From NCBI GenBank assembly GCA_029288335.1, contig JARIHJ010000011.1:1-20677 (forward strand): a stretch of DNA of 20,677 bases. Direction: 5' to 3'. The notes below the pieces were generated by a model. That model ran no database searches, was not told the origin of the DNA, and saw only the letters and a list, made by a program, of their open reading frames with translations. Of the stretch, positions 14,140 through 19,372 are shown piece after piece. Each line of letters opens with the position of its first letter. Position 1 is the stretch's first letter. Source of the stretch: Candidatus Saccharimonadota bacterium (GTDB taxonomy: Bacteria > Patescibacteriota > Saccharimonadia > Saccharimonadales > UBA4665). Position numbers and translations under genes: made by a program.

Positions 14140-14703
14140 CTACATTGAGAGAATTTCAGATTCTTTGGCTTTTGCGGCCGCTTCAATTTTATCCTTCGCG
14201 GCGTTCATCGCTTCGTCGATTTGTTTTTCTAGGCGGTGGGCGTCGTCTTCGCTGATTTCTTTATCCTTCTTCATCCGGCCAATATGGCTCTGGGCGTCGT
14301 GACGAGCGGCCCGCATCGAAACCAATGCATCTTCTTGCTTAGTTCCAACCTGCTTGGCAAGTTCTTTTCTTCTCTCCTCTGTTAATGGCGGAATAGGCAC
14401 GCGCACGACGCGACCGTCATCAGTCGGGTTCAATCCCAGGCTTTGGTCATTTCTGATCGCCGCGGCGATTGCCTGCAAATTATTGGGGTCAAATGGCGTA
14501 ATTTGGAGGAGTTGTGCCTCTGGAGTGGAAATAGACGCGACCTGGATCAGCGGCATCATTTGCCCGTAAGCCTCAACACTAATGCCGTCAAGCATCGCCG
14601 CGCTGGCCCGCCCAGTGCGAAGTTTAGCTAGCTCGCCGCCAAAGCGCTCCACCGCTTGCTCAAATTTCTTATTAGCCTGCTCAACAACTTGCTTTGGATC
14701 CAT
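14140..14703 (-). CDS. frr: ribosome recycling factor
   Basis: 187 aa, the normal length. RRF works with EF-G to split post-termination ribosomes. The sequence has KLRTGRASAAMLDGISVEAYG, PLIQVASISTPEAQLLQITPFD, AIAAAIRNDQSLGLNPTDDGRVVRVPIPPLTEERRKELAKQV and the long C-terminal helix, all hallmark RRF segments. The ATG at 14703 has a good Shine-Dalgarno site (AGAGGGG) a few nt upstream, and a TACAAT -10 box 24 nt before the start just after a strong terminator, so it begins a new transcription unit. pyrH, which normally lies between tsf and frr, is absent; a 73-aa unknown gene stands there. Confidence 0.97.
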   Translation of the reverse strand: MDPKQVVEQANKKFEQAVERFGGELAKLRTGRASAAMLDGISVEAYGQMMPLIQVASISTPEAQLLQITPFDPNNLQAIAAAIRNDQSLGLNPTDDGRVVRVPIPPLTEERRKELAKQVGTKQEDALVSMRAARHDAQSHIGRMKKDKEISEDDAHRLEKQIDEAMNAAKDKIEAAAKAKESEILSM

Positions 14704-14727
14704 TTTTCCCCTCTTTCTAACCTAATT

Positions 14728-14733
14728 ATTGTA
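14728..14733 (-). promoter_or_regulatory. frr -10 box (TACAAT)
   Basis: TACAAT lies 24 nt before the frr ATG and about 6 nt after the T-tract of the preceding terminator. The short leader carries an AGAGGGG ribosome site. No clear -35 box. Confidence 0.5.
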
Positions 14734-14737
14734 CAAG

Positions 14738-14765
14738 AAAAATAGCGGCTCGTCGCCGCTATTTT
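14738..14765 (-). terminator. strong intrinsic terminator downstream of the 73-aa gene
   Basis: A perfect 11-bp stem (14739-14749 with 14755-14765, arms AAAATAGCGGC and GCCGCTATTTT on the minus strand) with a 5-nt loop ends in a run of T on the minus strand. Because the arms end in A and T runs it could work in both directions. It closes the 73-aa gene and insulates frr. Confidence 0.8.
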
Positions 14766-14782
14766 ACCTAAAATTACCTAAT

Positions 14783-15004
14783 TTATGCTGCTGGCTGTGT
14801 CTCAAAATCGTTTGGGCTTTGGCCTACCGTCCACATATGGGATCCGTATCCATCTTGAGACACATATATAGCAGGATTGCCAATCGTGCTAATAGCCGGG
14901 AGAGCAGCTGCGATTCTACCGATTTCCTTCTGTTGCTCATCGCTAAGATCCGGTAGCGGCTCGCCATCAGGCGTGGGGTCTTTACGCTCTATAATTTGAG
15001 CCAT
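14783..15004 (-). CDS. unknown small protein in the usual pyrH position
   Basis: 73 aa; family not recognised. The first part is charged and Pro-rich (RKDPTPDGEPLPDLSDEQQKEIGRIAAALP), probably one helix. The second part is neutral and aromatic (ISTIGNPAIYVSQDGYGSHMWTVGQ). No signal peptide, membrane helix or Cys. Translation is well supported: Shine-Dalgarno AAGGA 7-8 nt before ATG 15004, a perfect TTGACA -35 box upstream, and an 11-bp stem terminator after its stop, making it a single-gene unit. It contains no CTAG, unlike most neighbours. It stands between tsf and frr where pyrH is usual. Confidence 0.72.
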   Translation of the reverse strand: MAQIIERKDPTPDGEPLPDLSDEQQKEIGRIAAALPAISTIGNPAIYVSQDGYGSHMWTVGQSPNDFETQPAA

Positions 15005-15045
15005 AGGTGCATCCTTCTGATTTTTTGTTTTTGTTCATCAACTCT

Positions 15046-15074
15046 AACCTACTCTCTTATGCTTACCTTGTCAA
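15046..15074 (-). promoter_or_regulatory. promoter of the 73-aa gene
   Basis: A perfect TTGACA (15069-15074) is followed by 17 nt and then TAGGTT (15046-15051), a weak -10. The -35 box is the best in the window and lies just after the tsf stop codon. Confidence 0.42.
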
Positions 15075-15080
15075 TGTGAG

Positions 15081-15677
15081 TTATCTCACTTCGCCCAGCG
15101 CCATACGGTTAAAGCGGCGAACGACGATGTTCTCGCCGAGTTTGGCGTTGTGCTCTTTGACTAAGTCGCCGACAGTTTGGTCGGGGTTCTTTACGAAAGG
15201 TTGCTCGAGCAGGCAGCGCTCGGCAAAATACTTTTTGACTTGGCCCTCGACGATTTTGTCGACCATATTAGCCGGCTTACCTTCACCTAGCGCCTTTTCC
15301 TTGAATTCAGCTTCGACTTTCTGGCGCTCATCCGTCGGTACATCATCGCTGGATACAAACTGAGGATTGCTGGCTGCAATGTGCATCGCGACATCTTTGA
15401 CTAGGTCGGTAAAAATCTCGTTTCTAGCGACAAAATCGGTCTCACAGTTGACTTCCACCAGCACGCCAATGCGATTGTCGTGATTATATGTGCCAATAAT
15501 TCCCTGTCGAGCCTCGCGCTCGCCGCGCTTTTCGGCTTTGGTTAGGCCTTTCTTGCGCATCGCCTCAAGCGCCGTGTCAAAGTCGCCCTTGGCTTCGTCC
15601 AACGCTTTTTTCGCGTCAGTCATACCGACGCCGGTTAGCTCACGCAACCTTTTAATTTCGCTCAAATCAACTGCCAT
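15081..15677 (-). CDS. tsf: elongation factor Ts (short form)
   Basis: 198 aa, shorter than the 283 aa of E. coli and similar to the one-core-domain forms of Thermus and cyanobacteria. EF-Ts recycles EF-Tu from GDP to GTP. It has the N-terminal UBA-like domain (IKRLRELTGVGMTDAKKALDEAKGDFDTALEAMRKKG), the linker KAEKRGEREARQG, and the core NCETDFVARNEIFTDLV that contacts EF-Tu. It ends with the FVKNPDQTVGDLVKEHNAKLGENIVVRRFNR module. Start ATG 15677 overlaps the rpsB stop by one base (TAATG), and its Shine-Dalgarno GAGGAGG lies in the last rpsB codons, so the two are coupled. Confidence 0.96.
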   Translation of the reverse strand: MAVDLSEIKRLRELTGVGMTDAKKALDEAKGDFDTALEAMRKKGLTKAEKRGEREARQGIIGTYNHDNRIGVLVEVNCETDFVARNEIFTDLVKDVAMHIAASNPQFVSSDDVPTDERQKVEAEFKEKALGEGKPANMVDKIVEGQVKKYFAERCLLEQPFVKNPDQTVGDLVKEHNAKLGENIVVRRFNRMALGEVR

Positions 15678-16393
15678 TATTTGGCTACCTCCTCTGTCAC
15701 TTTCACTTTGGCTTTCCCCTGCTCGATGGCTTGCTTCAAATAATCGGCAATCAGCTGAATGGTCTTGATTGCGTCGTCGTTACACGGAATTGGGTAATCG
15801 ACCAGTGACGGATCGGCGTTAGAATCAACTAGCGCCACGATCGGGATGTGTAATTTGCGAGCTTCTTTGACGGCGTTAGCATCGTGCAAAATATCGAAGG
15901 CAAACACGGCGCCGACCTTGGCCGGCATATTCTTGATGCCGCCGTACAGAATGTTCAGGCGATCGATTTCCTCCTGAAAACGCTGAATCTCAAGCTTGTT
16001 ATACTTGCTCGCCAGCTCGCCTGACTCCATTTTGGCTTCAAGATCTTTCAGGTGCTTGATCTGGGTCGAAATCGTATTCCAGTTAGTCAGCATACCGCCC
16101 AGCCAGCGTTCACTAACATACGGCTCACCAGCAGTCTCGGCCAGTTTCTTGACGATATCGGCCGACTGGCGCTTGGTGCCAACCAGCAGGATCGACTTGC
16201 CTTCGCTAGCAATTTTGGTTAAGAATGCTAGCCCATTTTCCAGCCCTTCAACTGTATGATTCAGATCAATGATGTGACTGCCACCGCGGGCGCTATGAAT
16301 ATAGGGCGCCATTTTAGGGTGCCAACGACTGGTTTTGTGCCCAAAATGCGCGCCAGCCTCGAGCAACTTTTTAATATCGACATTGGAGCTCAT
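15677..16393 (-). CDS. rpsB: 30S ribosomal protein S2
   Basis: 238 aa from the ATG at 16393 (MSSNVDIKKLLEAGAHFGHKTSRWHPKM). This start is preferred over the in-frame TTG at 16441 because a strong Shine-Dalgarno GGGAGGG sits 7 nt before it and the protein then aligns with known S2 N-termini. Family hallmarks are AGAHFGHKT, the LVGTKRQSADIV segment, RWLGGMLTNWNTI, and IPIVALVDSNADPSLVDYPIPCNDDA. S2 binds the 30S neck last and recruits bS1 in many bacteria. An upstream 53-codon ORF ends 1 nt before this start. The first gene of the rpsB-tsf unit. Confidence 0.97.
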   Translation of the reverse strand: MSSNVDIKKLLEAGAHFGHKTSRWHPKMAPYIHSARGGSHIIDLNHTVEGLENGLAFLTKIASEGKSILLVGTKRQSADIVKKLAETAGEPYVSERWLGGMLTNWNTISTQIKHLKDLEAKMESGELASKYNKLEIQRFQEEIDRLNILYGGIKNMPAKVGAVFAFDILHDANAVKEARKLHIPIVALVDSNADPSLVDYPIPCNDDAIKTIQLIADYLKQAIEQGKAKVKVTEEVAK

Positions 16394-16648
16394 ATTAAAG
16401 CCCTCCCTTCGCCATAAATTTATTCTGAACAGCAGCCACAAGCATACCGCTCCTCAAGGTAGCTCTGGCTACCTTTCCTTCACCTGATGCTTGTATCTGC
16501 AAGCCCAGAACAACTTTCTGCCTAAAAGGCAGGCCTTCAACATGAACTCTTGCCATTTGATTCTCCTTGTTCTTCGGCTAGAAACTTTACTAGCGGCCAA
16601 GCGGCCTTGCCAGCAAGAGGATTAATCCTAGCCTGCTTAATTTATTAC
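16394..16648 (-). promoter_or_regulatory. structured rpsB leader RNA
   Basis: Between the predicted start (about 16648) and the rpsB ATG the RNA can form several perfect stems. P1 is ACAAGCAT (16487-16494) with ATGCTTGT (16438-16445). P2, nested inside P1, is an 8-bp stem AAGGTAGC/GCTACCTT (16468-16475 with 16456-16463) with a CAGA loop. P1 and P2 are separated by an 11 by 10 purine-rich internal loop. P3 is CTGCCT/AGGCAG (16518-16523 with 16527-16532, 3-nt loop). A small stem CTTGC/GCAAG (16606-16617) lies before the small ORF. rpsB leaders are S2-autoregulated in other bacteria; the same role here is inferred. Confidence 0.5.
16395..16556 (-). CDS. unknown 53-aa basic small protein or leader peptide upstream of rpsB
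   Basis: An ORF of 53 codons starts at ATG 16556 with an ideal Shine-Dalgarno (AAGGAG, 6-nt gap) and stops with TAA one base before the rpsB start codon. The product begins MARVHVEGLPFRQKVV and ends AAVQNKFMAKGGL; it is basic, has no Cys, Trp or Tyr, and matches no family I know. The ribosome site of rpsB lies in its last codons, so translation of the two should be coupled. It uses AGA/AGG for its arginines and has no CTAG. The same bases form nested perfect hairpins, so it could be a regulatory leader ORF rather than a functional protein. The AUG context argues for real translation. Confidence 0.55.
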   Translation of the reverse strand: MARVHVEGLPFRQKVVLGLQIQASGEGKVARATLRSGMLVAAVQNKFMAKGGL

Positions 16649-16654
16649 TAGCGT

Positions 16655-16683
16655 ATTGTAACAGTTAAAGTCAGAGTCGGCAA
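16655..16683 (-). promoter_or_regulatory. promoter of the rpsB-tsf unit
   Basis: TTGCCG (16678-16683), a 17-nt spacer and TACAAT (16655-16660) with a TGT extended -10 element just upstream. It is one of the few promoters here with both boxes and gives a leader of about 90 nt before the small ORF. Confidence 0.65.
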
Positions 16684-16685
16684 GC

Positions 16686-17324
16686 TTAATAACTCTGGGC
16701 GTTCTTGGCTAGGCTAATCACCGGCACTTGGTTCTGCTGGCAACCTGTTTCACTGTAAATGTAGAGCGTGCGACCATCTTTGAGCGGCCGGCTGCCCTGA
16801 AATACGTAATCACCGCCTAAGCTGTTCTGCTTGGCATAGAAGATTTGGACGCCGCGAGCACAAGCCTGCAAGCTCGGCACAGCGCTAAACATCTTGCTGC
16901 CGCTAAATCCATGCCAGGCGGCCCGGTTATTATCATTAGCTAGACCAACCCACAGCTTATCTTTAGCTAGATTCACAATTTGGGTGCTGGTTAGGTTAAT
17001 CTCGGTACCGCTCGGCACATACTTACCGTTTTCGTAGAGATACTCGATCTGGCCGAGACCAGTGTAGGCCGGCATAACTATATGTGCTTCCGGAATATAA
17101 ACTTGACCGCTAGCCGCGTCGACTGGCGCCGGCTTATCTAGGCTATAAGCGGCAGCGCCTACTAAAGTCGCGATAACCGCGCCGCCATCGCGACCGCCCT
17201 TCGGGTTAATTACATTTACATAGACACAAACATCGACATAAGCCTGGAACGCCAAAAGGCAAAGTGCAATCACTACGCCAGCGATTACGAGAGGTTTACG
17301 TTTGATAAATTTTAGTTTTTTCAT
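16686..17324 (-). CDS. unknown membrane-anchored or exported protein
   Basis: 212 aa. Basic start MKKLKFIKRKP, then a hydrophobic helix (about residues 11-30, LVIAGVVIALCLLAFQAYV), so it is either exported or anchored with the rest outside. The outer part has VDAASGQVYIPEAHIVMPAYTGLGQIEYLYENGKYVP and ends with DGRTLYIYSETGCQQNQVPVISLAKNAQSY. Cysteines in LQACARG and ETGCQQ could form a disulfide. I do not recognise the family; no catalytic motif is evident. Start ATG 17324 has no Shine-Dalgarno site but an extended -10 (TGC-TACAAT) 10 nt upstream. It is divergent from rpmE, with 64 nt between them. Confidence 0.78.
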   Translation of the reverse strand: MKKLKFIKRKPLVIAGVVIALCLLAFQAYVDVCVYVNVINPKGGRDGGAVIATLVGAAAYSLDKPAPVDAASGQVYIPEAHIVMPAYTGLGQIEYLYENGKYVPSGTEINLTSTQIVNLAKDKLWVGLANDNNRAAWHGFSGSKMFSAVPSLQACARGVQIFYAKQNSLGGDYVFQGSRPLKDGRTLYIYSETGCQQNQVPVISLAKNAQSY

Positions 17325-17334
17325 AATGGCTTCG

Positions 17335-17343
17335 ATTGTAGCA
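17335..17343 (-). promoter_or_regulatory. extended -10 (TGCTACAAT) of the exported unknown gene
   Basis: TGC-TACAAT is followed by 10 nt and the ATG at 17324. A TTAACT at 17357-17362 (16-nt spacing) could act as -35 and lies between the boxes of the divergent rpmE promoter. Confidence 0.5.
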
Positions 17344-17347
17344 TAGC

Positions 17348-17376
17348 TTGACCGAAAGTTAACAGATATGTATACT
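17348..17376 (+). promoter_or_regulatory. rpmE promoter (TTGACC-17-TATACT)
   Basis: TTGACC (17348-17353) and TATACT (17371-17376) are separated by exactly 17 nt, the best complete sigma-70-type promoter in the window. The ATG follows 12 nt after the -10, leaving a leader of about 5 nt and no room for a ribosome site. Confidence 0.72.
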
Positions 17377-17388
17377 AGCTAATCGATT

Positions 17389-17730
17389 ATGAAGAAAGAT
17401 TTACATCCGAGCAATTACCGCCTAGTTGTATTCGAGGATTTGAACAACAGTACGCGCTTTTTAACGCGCAGTACCATTCTCGCCGAAGAAACTGTCAAGC
17501 TAAATGGCCAAGAATATCCGCTAGTCAAAGTCCATATTTCTAGCGCCAGCCACCCGTTCTTCACCGGTGAGGAGCGTATAGTCGACGTCGAGGGCCGCGT
17601 CGACAAGTTCAAGGCTCGCTTCGCCGCTGGACAAGCCGCCAAAGATAAGCGTGCCGCTAGCGCCAAAAAACACGCTCAGAGAGCTGCTAAAAAGTCAGCT
17701 AAGACTGAGGAAAAGCAAGCCAATCACTAG
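17389..17730 (+). CDS. rpmE: 50S ribosomal protein L31, type B, with extended basic tail
   Basis: 113 aa. The first ~75 residues are type B L31 (MKKDLHPSNYRLVVFEDL, STRFLTRSTI, YPLVKVHISSASHPFFTGEERIVDVEGRVDKF), without the zinc-binding Cys of type A. The last ~38 residues form a Lys/Ala-rich tail (AAKDKRAASAKKHAQRAAKK and onward) that ordinary L31 proteins of 70-90 aa do not have. L31 bridges the subunits near the central protuberance. It sits before prfA as in many Gram-positives, is read from a canonical promoter with an almost absent leader, and is followed by a terminator. Confidence 0.93.
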   Translation: MKKDLHPSNYRLVVFEDLNNSTRFLTRSTILAEETVKLNGQEYPLVKVHISSASHPFFTGEERIVDVEGRVDKFKARFAAGQAAKDKRAASAKKHAQRAAKKSAKTEEKQANH

Positions 17731-17748
17731 CTACTAATATCAACCTCC

Positions 17749-17778
17749 GCCGCCAGCCTACCGCTTAGCGGCTTTTTT
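17749..17778 (+). terminator. intrinsic terminator after rpmE
   Basis: GCCGC (17749-17753) can pair with GCGGC (17768-17772), or more tightly CCGC (17761-17764) with GCGG (17768-17771) around a TTA loop. TTTTTT follows at 17773-17778. It separates rpmE from prfA, which has its own -10 box 6 nt later. Confidence 0.6.
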
Positions 17779-17783
17779 ACATA

Positions 17784-17789
17784 TATAAT
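17784..17789 (+). promoter_or_regulatory. prfA -10 box (TATAAT), leaderless type
   Basis: A perfect TATAAT is followed by exactly 7 nt and the prfA ATG at 17797. No ribosome site or -35 box. It is the plus-strand counterpart of the boxes at prfB and serS. Confidence 0.65.
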
Positions 17790-17796
17790 CAAAGAT

Positions 17797-18855
17797 ATGG
17801 ACGCCAAAGAAACCGCCGCTAGAGCCGAACTGGCCGAACTAGACAAGAGACTGGCCGACCCCAATATTTTTAGTAATAAGAACTACCCCAAGCTGGCCAA
17901 AAAGCAGGCCGAGCTGGCCAAGCTGGTCGAATTATTCACCGAAAAATCAGAACTAGAAGAGGCTAGAACGGAAGCTAGCCAGCTAACTAGCGCTAGCGAC
18001 AACGAACTAGCAGAATTAGCAAAGTCCGAGCTAGCCGAGCTAGAGCCAAAAATTATCGCTAACGAGCTAGCGCTAACAGAAGCGCTAACGCCAAAAGATC
18101 CGAACGACGACAAAGACGTCATTATGGAAATCCGCGCCGCCGCCGGCGGTGACGAGGCTAGCTTGTTCGCCGGCGATTTGTACCGGATGTACGCCAGATG
18201 GTGTGAAAATCACAGCTACAAATTAGAGCTAATGAGCGAAAACCCCAGTGAAGCTGGTGGTTTTAAAGAAATCATCTTCAACGTCCGCGGCGACGAGGCT
18301 TATAAAAACCTGAAATTCGAGGCCGGCGTCCACCGCGTTCAGCGAGTGCCCGTAACTGAGAGCCAGGGCCGCATCCATACCAGTACTGCCACTGTTTCAG
18401 TTCTGCCAGAGGCCGAAGAAACCGACATCGAAATCGATCCGAAAGATCTCCGGATCGACGTCTACCGCAGTTCCGGCCACGGCGGCCAGTCCGTCAACAC
18501 CACCGACAGCGCCGTACGCATTACTCACCTACCGACCGGCATTGTCGTCACCCAGCAGGACGAAAAATCTCAGATCAAGAACAAGGATAAGGCTATGTCG
18601 GTGCTGCGCTCTAGGCTACTCCAGATGAAAATCGAGGAAGAGCAAAAAGCCGCTTCGACCAAGCGCAAGTCGCTAATCGGCAGTGGTGACCGCAGTGAAA
18701 AAATCCGCACCTACAACTTTCCGCAAGACCGTATCACGGATCACCGCATCAAATATTCCCGCAGCAATATCGAAGCCGCCCTAGACGGCCAAATCGACGA
18801 CCTAATCGAAAAATTACAATCCGCCGAACACGAGTTAATAAGCCAAGCTGGCTAA
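17797..18855 (+). CDS. prfA: peptide chain release factor 1 (RF1)
   Basis: 352 aa (E. coli RF1 has 360). RF1 reads UAA and UAG and triggers peptide release. The stop-codon tripeptide of RF1 is present as Pro-Val-Thr (185-187 in HRVQRVPVTESQGRIHTS) and the catalytic GGQ at 229-231 in SSGHGGQSVNTTDSAVRITH; the Gln is the target of PrmC methylation, whose gene lies two genes downstream. The C-terminal EEEQKAASTKRKSLIGSGDRSEKIRTYNFPQDRITDHRI is typical. The N-terminal domain is Ala/Glu/Leu-rich and unusually dense in GCTAGC words. Translation is probably leaderless. It is followed after 1 nt by the kinase gene. Confidence 0.97.
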   Translation: MDAKETAARAELAELDKRLADPNIFSNKNYPKLAKKQAELAKLVELFTEKSELEEARTEASQLTSASDNELAELAKSELAELEPKIIANELALTEALTPKDPNDDKDVIMEIRAAAGGDEASLFAGDLYRMYARWCENHSYKLELMSENPSEAGGFKEIIFNVRGDEAYKNLKFEAGVHRVQRVPVTESQGRIHTSTATVSVLPEAEETDIEIDPKDLRIDVYRSSGHGGQSVNTTDSAVRITHLPTGIVVTQQDEKSQIKNKDKAMSVLRSRLLQMKIEEEQKAASTKRKSLIGSGDRSEKIRTYNFPQDRITDHRIKYSRSNIEAALDGQIDDLIEKLQSAEHELISQAG

Positions 18856-18856
18856 T

Positions 18857-19372
18857 GTGAAAATCTTTGTCGGCGGCATTACAGGTAGTGGCAAATCTAC
18901 GTTAGCTGGCAAATTAATAGAACGCGGCTTCCGCTGCATGGACGATCAATACGACGAAGATTTATCGTATTGGGCAGATAAGGCCACCGGCAAACGTGTA
19001 CCGGAACCGATAGATTTTACCCGCTCGCTCGATTGGCTGCTGGACAGAAAAGTCATCGAGCGAGCCTTAGGCGCTAGCGCTAGCCGGCACATTTTTATTT
19101 TCGCCAACGCCGCTAACCAAGCGAATTTTTACCCACTATTTGACACATTGCGCGTTCTAACGGCCGACAATGAAACGATTCGCCAGCGTATTTTAACCCG
19201 AGCCAACAATTCATTTGGCAAAAAGCCGAGCGAGCTGAACTGGGTCTTAAAAGAAAATCAGCGCCTTACCGACGAGCTACTTTCCGCCGGTGCCGAAGTT
19301 ATCAACACTACCCGGCCAGTCGACCAAGTGGCGCAAGACTTGCTAGCGAGCTTAAGAAAAAATGACCACTAA
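18857..19372 (+). CDS. P-loop NTPase, small-molecule kinase-like (AAA_18/33 type)
   Basis: 171 aa. A P-loop near the N-terminus, GGITGSGKST, is followed by a nucleotide-kinase-like layout: a MDDQYDEDLSYWAD acidic stretch, a hydrophobic strand HIFIFANA in the Walker B position, a LID-like RQRILTRANN arginine segment, and a C-terminal VINTTRPVDQVAQDLLASL strand-helix as in shikimate or adenylate kinase-type proteins. The substrate cannot be assigned. The start is GTG 18857, 1 nt after the prfA stop; an ATG overlapping that stop is immediately followed by TGA and is unusable. The gene overlaps prmC by 11 nt, so prfA, this kinase and prmC form one coupled unit, though a kinase is not usual between prfA and prmC. 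Confidence 0.8.
   Translation: MKIFVGGITGSGKSTLAGKLIERGFRCMDDQYDEDLSYWADKATGKRVPEPIDFTRSLDWLLDRKVIERALGASASRHIFIFANAANQANFYPLFDTLRVLTADNETIRQRILTRANNSFGKKPSELNWVLKENQRLTDELLSAGAEVINTTRPVDQVAQDLLASLRKNDH

Noticed and set aside
15071..15092. Inverted repeat GTGAG-N4-CTCAC at the tsf stop, with a lac-operator-like look
   Set aside because: Only 5 bp, no T-run and no regulator nearby; it is likely chance around the stop codon.
16394..16441. Longer rpsB start at TTG 16441
   Set aside because: The extra 16 residues are not S2-like, they overlap the small ORF in another frame, and the ATG at 16393 has a far better ribosome site.
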